The notes: generated by a model not told the origin, from the letters alone. Positions 1 to 9,318 are shown, counted from the stretch's first letter. The stretch is DNA of 64,000 bases from Kaistia algarum (GCF_026343945.1 NZ_JAPKNJ010000002.1:682001-746000); one strand, 5' to 3'. Numbers and translations are program-made.

Positions 1-46
1 GCTGATCGCGAACGACGAGCGGCGGCGGCCGCTGGAACAGAGCCAT
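1..46 (-). CDS. Start of an unidentified gene downstream of secF (partial)
   Basis: An ATG at the reverse of 44-46 opens a frame running off the window edge, beginning MALFQRPPLVVRDQ. It lies 7 bp beyond the secF stop on the same strand, so it could be the next gene of the sec operon. Only about 15 codons are visible, no domain can be recognised, and no clear ribosome binding site precedes it. Rhizobial genomes often have a small Mth938-like gene here, but this N-terminus does not let me confirm that. Confidence 0.35.
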   Translation of the reverse strand, partial: MALFQRPPPLVVRDQ

Positions 47-53
47 CGCTGCG

Positions 54-1037
54 TTAGGCCTTCTGCGCGCCCTTGCCAGTCTGCTTGGCCATGGCGTTGG
101 CTGCCGACTTGGACGGATCCTCTTCCGGCTTGTCGTCCATCTGGTCGGGCCGGAGCTTGAAGTAAATCAGCACGGGTGCAGCGACGCAGATCGACGAGAA
201 GATCGCCGCGCAGACGCCGAAGATCATGGCCAGCGTGAACGCCCGGATGACCTCGCCGCCGAAAATGTAGAGCGAGAACAACGCGATGAGCGTCGTCATC
301 GTCGTGATCACGGTACGGCCAAGCATGTCGTTGATGGCGCGGTCGATCAGATCGCCCAGAGGGATCTTCTTGTATTTGCGCAGCGTCTCGCGGATTCGAT
401 CATAGACCACGACCGTGTCGTTCAGCGAATAGCCGACCGTGGTCAGGATCGCGGCGAGCGACGTCAGATTGAATTCGTGCTGCGTCACCACATAGAAGCC
501 GAAGGTCATGATCACGACATTGGCGGCCGAAATGATACTGCCGACCGCAAACTGCCACTCGAAGCGGAACCACACATAGATCGCGATCGCCAGGAAGGTG
601 ACGATCATGGCGAGGGCGCCGTTCCAGGCGAGTTCGCCTGAGACGCGCGGACCGACGATCTCGGTCCGGCGGAACTCGGCCTGGTCGGCGAGGGCGGCGC
701 GGACCTTGCCGATCGCTTCCTGCTGCGCCGTCTCGCCGCCGGCTTGCTGGCCGACGCGGATCAGGATCGAGTTGTCGTCGCCGATCGTCTGCACCTGAAC
801 GTCGCCGAGGTCGAGGGCATTCAGCTTGCTGCGCAGCGCGGTCAGGTCGGGATGCTGCTCCTTGGTCTGGATCTCGATGACCGTGCCGCCCAGGAAGTCG
901 ATGCCGTAATTCGGCCCGACGACGATGAACAGCACGATCGAGGCGAGCGACAAGAGCGCGGCAATCGGGAACGTCCAGCGCCGCATGCGCATGAACGGGA
1001 TCTTGGTATTGTCTGGAACGAGGCGAAGATGGCGCAT
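54..1037 (-). CDS. secF: Protein translocase subunit SecF
   Basis: 327 residues, the usual SecF size. An N-terminal membrane helix (about residues 20-40, SIVLFIVVGPNYGIDFLGG) is followed by the periplasmic domain. The C-terminal half has five hydrophobic helices and the conserved SecF element YSLNDTVVVYDRIRE. With SecD and YajC it forms the accessory complex that uses the proton motive force to help SecYEG complete protein export across the inner membrane. The gene follows secD after 23 bp on the same strand, so the two are almost certainly cotranscribed. The charged C-terminal tail (PDQMDDKPEEDPSKSA onward) is cytoplasmic. Confidence 0.97.
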   Translation of the reverse strand: MRHLRLVPDNTKIPFMRMRRWTFPIAALLSLASIVLFIVVGPNYGIDFLGGTVIEIQTKEQHPDLTALRSKLNALDLGDVQVQTIGDDNSILIRVGQQAGGETAQQEAIGKVRAALADQAEFRRTEIVGPRVSGELAWNGALAMIVTFLAIAIYVWFRFEWQFAVGSIISAANVVIMTFGFYVVTQHEFNLTSLAAILTTVGYSLNDTVVVYDRIRETLRKYKKIPLGDLIDRAINDMLGRTVITTMTTLIALFSLYIFGGEVIRAFTLAMIFGVCAAIFSSICVAAPVLIYFKLRPDQMDDKPEEDPSKSAANAMAKQTGKGAQKA

Positions 1038-1060
1038 GTCTTAAGTCCTTCTTGCCGCGC

Positions 1061-2671
1061 TCAGAGCGAGATCGTGGTCGGACGGCGCCAGCGCACCCAC
1101 ATCGCGACCAGAAGTCGCGTGAAGGTGAAGGCGGTGAAGATGGTGGTCGCGACGCCGATGGCGTGCGTCACCGCGAAGCCGCGGATCGGGCCGGAGCCCA
1201 GATAGAACAGCACCAGGGCCGCTATGAGCGTCGTGACGTTGGCATCGAGAATGGTGCCGAGTGCTCGGTGGAAGCCCGCATCGATGGCGGCGATCGCGGA
1301 GCGTCCCTGTCGGAACTCCTCGCGGATGCGTTCATAGATCAGCACGTTCGAATCGACGGCGGTACCCACCGTGATGATCACGCCGGCGATGCCGGGCAAC
1401 GACAAAGTCGCGCCGAGCAATGTTACGATCGCGAAGATCAGGATGACGTTGACGAGCACGGCAATGTTGGCGATCCAGCCGAGCACGCCATAGGTCGCCA
1501 CCATGAAGGCGCAGACCGCCGCGGTGGCGATGATCGAGGCGATCTTGCCGGCGCGGATCGAATCGGCGCCGAGGCCGGGTCCGATATTGCGCTCCTCAAC
1601 GATGGTCAGCTTGGCTGGCAGCGAGCCGGCGCGGAGCAGGATGGCGAGATCGTTCGCTGTCTGGATCGTGAAGCTGCCGCTGATCTGGCCGGAGCCGCCA
1701 AGGATCGGCTCGCGGATGACCGGCGCGGAGATCACCTTGTCATCGAGGACGATGGCGAAGGCGCGGTTGACGTTCTTCTGCGTCACGTCGCCGAAGGTGC
1801 GTGCACCGCCCGTCGTCAGGCGGAACGACACCGTCGGCTCGTTGGAGCGCTGGTCGAATGAGGCCTGAGCGTCGGTCAGGTCCTCGCCGGTCAGAAGCGG
1901 CGACTCCTCCAGCACATAGGTCGGACCGCCCGGCTCGTTGGAGGGCACGAGAATCGTCCCAGGCTTGCGCGCCTGATCGGCGCTCTGACCTGGAGCCACG
2001 CTCGAATCGACCAGGTGGAAGGTGAGCTGTGCCGTCTGGCCGACGAGCGATTTCAAGCGCTCGGGATCGCCGAGACCGGGAGCCTCGACGAGGATGCGGT
2101 CTTCGCCCTGGCGCTGGATTGACGGCTCGACCGTGCCAAGCTGGTCGATGCGGCGGGCGATGACCTCGATCGACTGATCGACGATCTGGCGGATGCGCTG
2201 CGCAAGGCCCGCCTCCGAATAGTTCATCTGGACAAGGCCGTCGCTACCGACGGTCAGGTCGAACTCGTTGACGGCGACACCGCTCAGGATCGAATTGCTC
2301 AGCGGATTGCGGAGCGGCTCCAGGCGCTTGCGGACGAGATCGAGCTGGGAGACGTCGCGGATGCGCAGCTGCACCCCCTGCCCTTGTACGCCGAGACCCG
2401 AATAGCCGATGCGCGGCTCTTCCAGCATCACCTTGCGGATTTCGCCGACGAGCGTGCGCAGGCGCTTCTGCACATAGTCCTGCCGGTCGACCTGATACAG
2501 CAGATAGGAGCCGCCCTGAAGGTCGAGGCCGAGGACGAGCTGGCGCTTGGGCACCCAACTCGGCCAGGAATCGACGGTTTCCTTGGAGAACAGATTGGGC
2601 ACCGCGAGGAGGATCCCGATGAGCACTGTGCCCAGGATCAACACCATCTTCCAGCGCGTGAAATGGAGCAT
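1061..2671 (-). CDS. secD: Protein translocase subunit SecD
   Basis: 536 residues, within the SecD range. The N-terminal membrane anchor (about residues 8-25) is followed by the SecD hallmark LVLGLDLQGGSYLLYQVD. A large periplasmic P1 domain comes next, then the head region around SGSFTIQTANDLAILLRAG. The C-terminal five-helix module carries the family motif GTAVDSNVLIYERIREE. It partners with SecF in late-stage export and periplasmic release of secretory proteins. The gene lies between yajC (53 bp upstream) and secF (23 bp downstream), the classical yajC-secD-secF order. Confidence 0.97.
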   Translation of the reverse strand: MLHFTRWKMVLILGTVLIGILLAVPNLFSKETVDSWPSWVPKRQLVLGLDLQGGSYLLYQVDRQDYVQKRLRTLVGEIRKVMLEEPRIGYSGLGVQGQGVQLRIRDVSQLDLVRKRLEPLRNPLSNSILSGVAVNEFDLTVGSDGLVQMNYSEAGLAQRIRQIVDQSIEVIARRIDQLGTVEPSIQRQGEDRILVEAPGLGDPERLKSLVGQTAQLTFHLVDSSVAPGQSADQARKPGTILVPSNEPGGPTYVLEESPLLTGEDLTDAQASFDQRSNEPTVSFRLTTGGARTFGDVTQKNVNRAFAIVLDDKVISAPVIREPILGGSGQISGSFTIQTANDLAILLRAGSLPAKLTIVEERNIGPGLGADSIRAGKIASIIATAAVCAFMVATYGVLGWIANIAVLVNVILIFAIVTLLGATLSLPGIAGVIITVGTAVDSNVLIYERIREEFRQGRSAIAAIDAGFHRALGTILDANVTTLIAALVLFYLGSGPIRGFAVTHAIGVATTIFTAFTFTRLLVAMWVRWRRPTTISL

Positions 2672-2724
2672 GGAAACCGCTTCCGTAGGTCCGGCCGTTT
2701 AACCGGCCGTGTTGGGGAGAAGGA

Positions 2725-3066
2725 TTATTCGCCTTCCTTGACCGGTTCGCCCTTGGCGCGAACATCGGCAATGGAACCGCGGGAGACGCGGACACGGACG
2801 TTCTCGCCGACTTCAAGCAGAAGCTCGCTGTCGTCGACGACCTTCGCAATCTTGCCGATCAGGCCACCGGTCATGACGATGGTGTCACCGCGACGCACGT
2901 TCTTGATCATCTCCTGATGCTGCTTCGCCTTCTGGCGCTGCGGACGGATCATGAGGAACCACATGATCGCGAAGACGAAGATGAACGGCACGAACTGAAT
3001 GATCATGTCCATGCCGCCGGGCGAACCCGCGGCCGCGGTCTGGGCAAAGGCTTCCGTAATGAACAT
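2725..3066 (-). CDS. yajC: Sec translocon accessory protein YajC
   Basis: 113 residues. It has one N-terminal membrane helix (about residues 20-40, MIIQFVPFIFVFAIMWFLMI) directly followed by the typical RPQRQKAKQHQEM motif. A small soluble SH3-like domain with GDTIVMTGGLIGKI completes it. YajC is a single-pass inner-membrane component of the SecDF-YajC complex. It is the first gene of the yajC-secD-secF unit and is transcribed away from the divergent ATPase gene starting at 3265, so the promoter should lie in 3067-3264. Confidence 0.96.
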   Translation of the reverse strand: MFITEAFAQTAAAGSPGGMDMIIQFVPFIFVFAIMWFLMIRPQRQKAKQHQEMIKNVRRGDTIVMTGGLIGKIAKVVDDSELLLEVGENVRVRVSRGSIADVRAKGEPVKEGE

Positions 3067-3264
3067 CTGGCTTCCCTATGAATGTCCGACCCGAGGGACG
3101 AATGACTAAGCGCATCGACTGGCGCCGGTCCTCACATAGGGCGAGACAGCGGCCTGCGAAACGGCGCGGACTATAGCGGCGCCATCACCCTTTGCAAATG
3201 CCGTGTCGCGCATGATACCGCAGGACCCCACCTCGCCTTCGCATTCGCCAAGAGGAACGTCCCG

Positions 3265-4152
3265 ATGCCCGCCGAACCGGACCTGACGCCGCTCGCCGAA
3301 AGGCTCGACCGCCTGATCGCCCTGATCGAGCGCGCCGTTCCGCCGGCCCGCCCGCCGCTCGACGTCGATGCCGCCGACGCGTTCGTCTGGCATGCCGCGA
3401 GCGGCACGCTGCAGCCCGTCAAGAAGGTCAACCGTGTCGACATGGTGCTGCTGAAGGGCATCGACCGCGTCCGCGACATCCTGAACGATAATACCGAGCG
3501 CTTCGCGCGCGGGCTGCCCGCCAACAACGTCCTGCTCTGGGGCGCGCGCGGCATGGGCAAGAGCTCGCTCGTCAAGGCGGCGCATGCCCATATCAATCTG
3601 GACCCAGCCACCCTGCCCGGCGGCCATCCGCTGAAGCTCGTCGAAATCCACCGCGAGGATATCGACAGCCTGCCGGAACTGATGGTCAAGCTGCGCGACC
3701 TCGATCGCCGCTTCATCCTGTTTTGCGACGATCTCTCCTTCGACAATGACGATACGTCCTACAAGTCGCTGAAGGCGGCTCTGGACGGCGGCGTCGAAGG
3801 AAGGCCCGAGAACATCGTCTTCTATGCGACATCGAACCGGCGGCATCTGCTGCCGCGCGATATGATGGAGAATGAGCGCTCGACGGCGATCAACCCGCAT
3901 GAGGCGGTCGAGGAGAAGGTGTCGCTGTCAGACCGCTTCGGCCTTTGGCTCGGCTTCCACAAATGCAGCCAGGACGACTATCTCGCCATGGTCCATGGCT
4001 ATGCTGATCATTTCGGCCTGAAGATGGACGCGGCGCAACTGGATGCCGAGGCGCTGGAATGGTCGACGACGCGCGGCGCTCGCTCGGGCCGCGTCGCCTG
4101 GCAATTCATTCTGGATCTCGCCGGCAGGTTGGGAGTGGCGTTGGGGCGGTGA
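3265..4152 (+). CDS. DUF815-type AAA ATPase
   Basis: 295 residues. A P-loop GARGMGKS (residues 93-100) and a Walker B-like FILFCDDLSF (about 150-159) place it in the DUF815 AAA-type ATP-binding family. The element YATSNRRHLLPRDMM resembles a sensor 1/arginine-finger region. The family is conserved and commonly found beside yajC in alphaproteobacteria, but its substrate is unknown. It is divergent from yajC. Its 3' end faces the LysM/LytM lipoprotein gene, with a palindromic repeat between the two stop codons. No membrane segment is seen. Confidence 0.9.
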   Translation: MPAEPDLTPLAERLDRLIALIERAVPPARPPLDVDAADAFVWHAASGTLQPVKKVNRVDMVLLKGIDRVRDILNDNTERFARGLPANNVLLWGARGMGKSSLVKAAHAHINLDPATLPGGHPLKLVEIHREDIDSLPELMVKLRDLDRRFILFCDDLSFDNDDTSYKSLKAALDGGVEGRPENIVFYATSNRRHLLPRDMMENERSTAINPHEAVEEKVSLSDRFGLWLGFHKCSQDDYLAMVHGYADHFGLKMDAAQLDAEALEWSTTRGARSGRVAWQFILDLAGRLGVALGR

Positions 4153-4183
4153 TCGCGGGGGAGCGGCGGATCGTAACCTCCGC

Positions 4184-4338
4184 TTGAGCCCTCCCCTTGA
4201 GGGAGGGCCAAAACCGCGCAAGCGGTTTTGGGGAAGGGTCGCTTCGTCGGGAAGAGGAGAACGCTTCGGCTCTGCAGACGCTAGCCCCTCCCCGAAGCCG
4301 CTTCGCGCCTTCGGCCCTCCCTCAAGGGGAGGGCTCAA
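4184..4338. repeat. Palindromic intergenic repeat, copy 1
   Basis: A perfect 26-bp inverted repeat (4184-4209 against 4313-4338, beginning TTGAGCCCTCCCCTTGAGGG) encloses about 100 bp. Inside are smaller hairpins such as AAAACCGC-gcaa-GCGGTTTT and CGAAG-ccg-CTTCG. The whole unit could fold into one cruciform or long RNA stem. It sits between two convergent genes, ending 6 bp before the stop of the LysM gene. Two related copies lie at 7599-7749 and 9319-9475. There is no transposase or obvious target-site duplication. It may act as a bidirectional terminator or mRNA stabiliser, which is inference. Confidence 0.9.
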
Positions 4339-4344
4339 GGAAGA

Positions 4345-5727
4345 TCAGGTCTGGAGATAATCCAGCGGGTTGACCGGCTTCGAGCCCTTGCGCAGCTCGA
4401 AATGCAGCTGCGGGGCACTGACCGAGCCCGTGGCACCGGCGCGCGAGATGATCTGGCCGCGGCGGACCGTGTCGCCGCGCTTGACCAGGATCTGGCTGTT
4501 ATGGGCATAGGCCGAGACCCAGCCATCGGCATGGCGGATCAGCACCAGCTGGCCATAACCTTCGAGCTCGTTGCCCGCATAGATGACCGTGCCGGCTTCG
4601 ACCGCTTTGATCGAGGTGCCTTCCGGAACCGCGAGATTGATGCCGTCATTCTTCTCGCCGGTCGGCGAGGCGCCAAACGACCCGATGATGCGGCCACGAA
4701 CCGGCCAGCGGAACGTCGTGCCATTCGTCGAACCGGCATCCGCAACGGCTGCGTCGGCCGTACCGCCATCCGCCGGCGCATAGGCAGCCGCCTGCGGCTT
4801 GTCGGGGGCACCCGACATTTCCTTGGCGGCGTCCGCAGCGCCCGATGGAGCGATCGAAGCGGTTGTCTCGGGCGACGTTGCGCCGCCGGGAGCCGCGGCC
4901 TGGCCGGCCGCCAGCTTGTCCTTGCCGGCTTCCTCGCCCTTCGCCTGATCCTCGCGCCGTGCCGGATCGGGCAGCGTGGCGACCGGCGTATTCTGGGAAT
5001 GGCCGGGGATCTTGATCTTCTGACCGGCGCGGAGCTGATTGCTCGACGACATGTCGTTCGCCGCGGCCAGTTCGGTCGGGGTGACATTGTAGAGGCGAGC
5101 GATCGAGGAGAGCGTCTGGCCCGCCGTCACGACATGCAGCGATCCGAGCGCGCCCGCCTCGCCAGCGGCTGGCGCGGATGCCAGCTTCGGCTCGGTCGCC
5201 GACTTCGCCTCTCCACCCGCGACACCATAGGTCGGGATCGAGATGCGCATGCCGGAGACGACCTGCGAGGGGTCGGAGATGCCGTTGGCCTTGGCGAGTT
5301 CCTTGACCGGAACGCCATAGCGACGGGAAAGCGAGGAGAGCGTTTCGCCCTGACCGAGCGTCACGACCGTGGCGCCGGCTGTCGTCCAGGCGCCCTTGCC
5401 ATTCGCCGCCGCATGGGAAGCCACTGAGGCGACGGCTGCCGATCCTGCCGAGGCAGCCGCCGAAGCCGAGGTGCCGGGCAGCATGGGCTGCGGGGCAGGC
5501 GGAGGCAGATCGGAGCGCTGGACGGGAGGGGTATAGGCCGCGGGCTGCGGCGGCATGGGCTGGTCGCCGCCGATGATCGCCTTCTGGTTCGTGGTACTTC
5601 CGGTGAACATCGGAATACCGAACTTCGACGTATCGCTGCCGCAAGCTGCCAGGAGCCCCGCCATCAGGGAGACCGCAGCTACCTGACTGAGAGTCCGGGT
5701 CCGAAGAGAAAGAACGCTGTTACGCAT
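4345..5727 (-). CDS. LysM/LytM (M23-like) lipoprotein, NlpD-type
   Basis: 460 residues. The lipoprotein signal ends in LLAAC (Cys29). Two LysM peptidoglycan-binding domains (about 120-165 and 197-242) are separated by Ala/Pro/Lys-rich linkers. A C-terminal LytM/M23 domain spans about 340-457. The zinc site is degenerate: the usual H-x-x-x-D is EKNDGIN, and the HxH motif reads QLH, although YAHN keeps its histidine. That matches NlpD/EnvC-type activators of cell-wall amidases rather than an active endopeptidase. In this position rhizobia carry an NlpD-like gene after surE and pcm. A role in septal peptidoglycan splitting is inferred. The start has the signal peptide immediately after it. Confidence 0.9.
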   Translation of the reverse strand: MRNSVLSLRTRTLSQVAAVSLMAGLLAACGSDTSKFGIPMFTGSTTNQKAIIGGDQPMPPQPAAYTPPVQRSDLPPPAPQPMLPGTSASAAASAGSAAVASVASHAAANGKGAWTTAGATVVTLGQGETLSSLSRRYGVPVKELAKANGISDPSQVVSGMRISIPTYGVAGGEAKSATEPKLASAPAAGEAGALGSLHVVTAGQTLSSIARLYNVTPTELAAANDMSSSNQLRAGQKIKIPGHSQNTPVATLPDPARREDQAKGEEAGKDKLAAGQAAAPGGATSPETTASIAPSGAADAAKEMSGAPDKPQAAAYAPADGGTADAAVADAGSTNGTTFRWPVRGRIIGSFGASPTGEKNDGINLAVPEGTSIKAVEAGTVIYAGNELEGYGQLVLIRHADGWVSAYAHNSQILVKRGDTVRRGQIISRAGATGSVSAPQLHFELRKGSKPVNPLDYLQT

Positions 5728-5779
5728 CTATGTCACTCGCGACGCCACATCACCAATGCTCACGAATAGACAGCAGTAA

Positions 5780-5797
5780 CGTTTATAAACGCTTAAA
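5780..5797. promoter_or_regulatory. Palindrome / possible CtrA-like box upstream of the LysM lipoprotein gene
   Basis: A perfect 12-bp palindrome CGTTTATAAACG (5780-5791) lies about 53 bp upstream of the lipoprotein start. Read on the minus strand, the site gives TTAA-N7-TAAAC, one mismatch from the alphaproteobacterial CtrA consensus TTAA-N7-TTAAC. It could be an operator or simply an AT-rich promoter core. The family's cell-division role makes CtrA control plausible but unproven. Confidence 0.35.
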
Positions 5798-5892
5798 CGC
5801 GGTGCAGTGGCCGGCGGATTTGCAAATGATCTCGCAGGGATCGGGACATTTCGGCGGCGGGGGTACGGCTTTTTCGGCTAAGGAACCGACGA

Positions 5893-6576
5893 TCAGAGCC
5901 GCTGCGCCCTGCCCGCGATGAACGGCAACAGCCGCACATCGCAAATCGGCGTCGCCACCAATTGCCGGTCGATCCGCTCGAAGCGCGTCAGCCTCTGAAT
6001 GCCGTCCGCAGGTCCGATCGGCATGATCAGAACCCCGGTCGTCGAAAGCTGCTCGACGAAGGCCGGCGGCACGCTCGGCGCCGAAGCGGTGGCGACGATG
6101 CGGTCGAAAGGCGATTTGTCGGGCCAACCCGCCGTGCCGTCGGCGAAGATGGAGGTGACGTTCTCGATGCGCAGCGAGGCGAAGCGCGACTGCGCCGCGG
6201 TCACCAGCGTGCGAAAGCGATCGAGCGTATAGACGCGGCGCGACAGCCGCGACAGCACCGCCGAGAGATAGCCAGTGCCCGTACCGATCTCCAGCACGCG
6301 GTCGCCCTCCCCGGCTCCCAGCGCCATCAGCAGCCGCGCGATGACCAGCGGCGGGGTCGTCAGCTGGCCGCAGGCGATCGGCTGCGGGCGCTCGGCATAG
6401 AGCGGGCCGAAGCGGGCGTCTCCGTCGAGGAAGATCGGGCGCGGCACGGATTCGATGGCGGCCAGGATGCGGCGATCGGTGATGCCGATCTGGCGCGCCT
6501 TCAAAAGGAACTCCGCGATCGGAATCATCTCGCCATTATCGGCTTCGATCGGGAAGGGAACCTTCGGCGCGCGCAT
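5893..6576 (-). CDS. pcm: Protein-L-isoaspartate O-methyltransferase family protein
   Basis: About 227 residues from the ATG at 6576. The frame is open up to an ATG at 6732, and another ATG lies at 6528, which would give the typical 211-residue length, so the start is uncertain. The SAM-binding motif EIGTGTGYLSAVLS and the following PCMT fold are clear. The enzyme family repairs isoaspartyl residues in damaged proteins in the cytoplasm. The substrate loop usually read as GQTISQP is here GQLTTPP, so activity on isoaspartate may be altered. The gene follows surE on the same strand, the standard stress-related surE-pcm pair. Confidence 0.85.
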   Translation of the reverse strand: MRAPKVPFPIEADNGEMIPIAEFLLKARQIGITDRRILAAIESVPRPIFLDGDARFGPLYAERPQPIACGQLTTPPLVIARLLMALGAGEGDRVLEIGTGTGYLSAVLSRLSRRVYTLDRFRTLVTAAQSRFASLRIENVTSIFADGTAGWPDKSPFDRIVATASAPSVPPAFVEQLSTTGVLIMPIGPADGIQRLTRFERIDRQLVATPICDVRLLPFIAGRAQRL

Positions 6577-6799
6577 GTTAGGCGCCGGCTCGGCCGCTCG
6601 TGGCGCCCTCTCGATGCGCACGCCCGGCTCGAGCAAGCCCGGCTCATGCCTTGGCTCTTCGCTATATTCCTGACGGGACAGCCCGGCCACGCCGCGCAGG
6701 AATCCCGTAATCCGAACCGCTCCGAGTGCCATACGCTACGCGCCCTCGCCTTACGAAGCGCAGTCATGCACCCATCCTGGTAAACGCGTGGTTAGCCCC

Positions 6800-7558
6800 T
6801 CAACCGAAGAGCGCACGCAGGCCGTGCGCCTCGTCATAGGCGGTCATGTCGAGACGAAGCGGCGTCACCGAGATCGCGCCCTCGCCGATGGCGTGAATAT
6901 CCGTTCCCTCGGCATGGGTTTCGACGACGCGCTGGTGGCGCAGCCAGAAATAGGGATTGCCGCGGCCATCATGGCGCTCGTCGATCGACAGGCCGTGGCT
7001 GACCATGCCCTGCGCCGTGACTTCGACGCCCGTGACGTCGCCGGGGGCGCGGTTCGGGAAGTTGATGTTGTAGAGAACGCCGCGCTTCGGTTCGATACCG
7101 ATCAGCTTTTCGAGAATCGCCGGCGCATGCTGCTCCGCCGTTTCCCAGGGAATGACGCGCTTGGCGTCGGCATAGGCGAAGGTCTGGCTGAGCGCGATCG
7201 AGCGGATGCCGAGCAGCGTACCCTCGATCGCCGCCGCGACCGTTCCCGAATAGGTGACATCGTCGGCCGCGTTCTGGCCGGAATTGACGCCGGAAAGGAC
7301 AACATCCGGCTTGCCGCCCAGCACCTTGTGCACGGCCATGATCACGCAGTCCGTTGGCGTGCCGCGCACGGCGAAATGGCGCTCGTCGATCTCGCGCAGG
7401 CGCAGCGGCTCGTTCAGCGTCAGCGAATGTGCCAGCCCCGACTGATCGGTTTCGGGCGCCACGACATAGACATCGTCCGACAGCGTGCGGGCGATGCGTT
7501 CCAGGACCTGCAGGCCCGGCGCGTGAATGCCGTCGTCATTGGTGATCAGGATGCGCAT
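6800..7558 (-). CDS. surE: 5'/3'-nucleotidase SurE
   Basis: 252 residues, normal for SurE. The N-terminal metal site [13 protein letters not shown] is intact. Further family elements are present, including [24 protein letters not shown] and LYNINFPN. SurE dephosphorylates nucleoside monophosphates in the cytoplasm and is associated with stress survival. It lies between serS (upstream) and pcm (downstream) on the same strand. A palindromic repeat fills the serS-surE spacer, which could separate or stabilise the two mRNA segments. Confidence 0.96.
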   Translation of the reverse strand: MRILITNDDGIHAPGLQVLERIARTLSDDVYVVAPETDQSGLAHSLTLNEPLRLREIDERHFAVRGTPTDCVIMAVHKVLGGKPDVVLSGVNSGQNAADDVTYSGTVAAAIEGTLLGIRSIALSQTFAYADAKRVIPWETAEQHAPAILEKLIGIEPKRGVLYNINFPNRAPGDVTGVEVTAQGMVSHGLSIDERHDGRGNPYFWLRHQRVVETHAEGTDIHAIGEGAISVTPLRLDMTAYDEAHGLRALFG

Positions 7559-7598
7559 GGGAGGGGTCCTTCATTCGGTATCATTCGGGGCGCGATCT

Positions 7599-7749
7599 GA
7601 ACCCTCCCCTGAGGGAGGGTCAAAACCGCGAGAGCGGTTTTGGGGAGGGGTCGCTTCGTTGGGGAAAGAAGCTAGCTTCGGCTTTGCCGCAGCTAGCCCC
7701 TCCCCGAAGCCGCTTCGCGCCTTCGTCCCTCCCTCAAGGGGAGGGCTCA
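7599..7749. repeat. Palindromic intergenic repeat, copy 2
   Basis: Same element and orientation as the copy at 4184-4338. The left arm CCCTCCCCTGAGGGAGGG pairs with CCCTCCCTCAAGGGGAGGG at the right, with one base missing on the left. The inner hairpin AAAACCGC-gaga-GCGGTTTT and the second hairpin CGAAG-ccg-CTTCG are conserved. The last three bases form the stop codon of serS, so the repeat abuts and supplies the end of that coding sequence. It occupies nearly the whole serS-surE spacer. Confidence 0.88.
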
Positions 7750-9210
7750 GGAAGCGGAGACCTTCTCCAGCCCGCCCATATAGGGCTTCAGCGCCGACGG
7801 GACCGTGACGCTGCCGTCTTCGTTCTGGTAGGTCTCCATCACCGCGATCAGGCAGCGTCCGACCGCCGTGCCCGAGCCGTTCAGCGTATGGACGAAGCGC
7901 GTGCCCTTGCCCTCGCTGGGGCGGTAGCGCGCCTCCATCCGGCGGGCCTGGAAATCGCCGCAGACCGACACCGACGAAATCTCGCGATAAGCCTTCTGGC
8001 CCGGCAGCCAGACCTCAATGTCGTAGGTCTTCTGCGCGCCGAAGCCCATGTCGCCCGTGCAGAGCGTCACCACGCGGTAATGCAGGTCGAGCCGCTTCAG
8101 CACTTCCTCGGCGCAACCCAGCATGCGCTCATGCTCGCCGACAGATGTCTCCGGCGTGGTGATCGAGACCAACTCGACCTTGTCGAATTGATGCTGCCGC
8201 AGCATGCCGCGCGTATCGCGCCCGGCGGAGCCAGCCTCCGAACGGAAGCACGGCGTCAGCGCTGTGAAGCGCAGGGGGAGTTCCTTCTCGTCGAGGATGG
8301 ATTCGCGGACTAGGTTGGTCAGGGGGACTTCGGCGGTGGGGATGAGCCAACGAGAGCCAATGGGCAACTGCTCCCTGAGCTTGACGAAATCATCCATCGG
8401 CAGAGAAGGGCTGCCAAGACTCCCTTGCTCGTCGCCCGCCTTGCCGGCCAGCTTTGCAAGAGCCAATCGTGTGATCGGCTCAGGATTGGCCCTGGAGTCC
8501 GCCGACAAATTGTCGAACAGCAGATCATCATCGATCGGGGTGAAGGCAGAAAATAGGTCTTGTCTGAACTTCGGCAACTGGCCCGTGCCGTAGAGCGCGT
8601 CGTCGCGCACCAAGAGCGGCGGCTGGACCTCTGTGTATCCATGCTCGCCCGTATGCAGGTCGAGCATGAACTGGCCGAGCGCTCGTTCCATCCGCGCCAA
8701 TTGGCCCTTGAGCACGACGAAGCGGCTGCCGGATATCTTCGCCGCCGTCTCGAAATCCATCAGCTTCGTCGCGACACCGATCTCGAAATGCTCTTTCGGC
8801 TCGAAATCGTAAGGCCGCTTCTGGCCGGAGATCAGCTTCTCGACATTGTCGTGCTCGTCGCGGCCGATCGGGACGTCGTCGAGCGGAACATTGGGGATCG
8901 TCGCCAGAAGGTCGTTCAGCGCTTTGTCGAGTTCGCGCTCCTTCTCCTCGGCGTGGGAGAGGAACTCCTTGATCTCGCCAACTTCGGCCATCAGCCGCGC
9001 GGCGGTTTCCTCGTCCTTGGCGCCCTTGGCCTTGCCGATTTCCTTGGACGCCGAGTTCCGCCGCTCCTGCGCCGCCTGCACCTTCTGGACATGGGCGCGG
9101 CGCTCTTCGTCGAGGCCGAGGATCACTTCCGCCGAAGGCGGCGCGCCACGATGCGACAGTGCGCGGTCGAACGCGGCGGGGTTCTCGCGGATCCATTTAA
9201 TGTCGAGCAT
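7747..9210 (-). CDS. serS: Seryl-tRNA synthetase with an extra internal segment
   Basis: 487 residues, about 60 more than the usual 425-430. The N-terminal coiled-coil tRNA-binding arm (about 30-105) and class II core are intact. The serine site TAEVPLTN (292-299), motif 2 [14 protein letters not shown] (322-335) and motif 3 [18 protein letters not shown] are all present. The additional residues (about 221-286) lie between LPKFRQDLF and RWLIPTAEV, just before the serine-binding TAE loop. The corresponding DNA looks less GC-rich than its surroundings. The gene attaches serine to tRNA-Ser and tRNA-Sec. It is flanked on both sides by palindromic repeats. Confidence 0.95.
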   Translation of the reverse strand: MLDIKWIRENPAAFDRALSHRGAPPSAEVILGLDEERRAHVQKVQAAQERRNSASKEIGKAKGAKDEETAARLMAEVGEIKEFLSHAEEKERELDKALNDLLATIPNVPLDDVPIGRDEHDNVEKLISGQKRPYDFEPKEHFEIGVATKLMDFETAAKISGSRFVVLKGQLARMERALGQFMLDLHTGEHGYTEVQPPLLVRDDALYGTGQLPKFRQDLFSAFTPIDDDLLFDNLSADSRANPEPITRLALAKLAGKAGDEQGSLGSPSLPMDDFVKLREQLPIGSRWLIPTAEVPLTNLVRESILDEKELPLRFTALTPCFRSEAGSAGRDTRGMLRQHQFDKVELVSITTPETSVGEHERMLGCAEEVLKRLDLHYRVVTLCTGDMGFGAQKTYDIEVWLPGQKAYREISSVSVCGDFQARRMEARYRPSEGKGTRFVHTLNGSGTAVGRCLIAVMETYQNEDGSVTVPSALKPYMGGLEKVSAS

Positions 9211-9318
9211 GATCGGGTCTTCGTCTTTCGGTCCGGGTGGCCGGAAGAGCGATAGTGGCGAAAGGCGGAAGGATCAACCGTGAAGGCGGGGAAGGCAGCC
9301 GCCGGAACCGCCCCGATC

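Noticed and set aside
8353..8550. Frameshift or broken gene as the explanation for the long serS
   Set aside because: The reading frame is continuous and every class II motif is present before and after the segment, so it is an insertion rather than a disruption.
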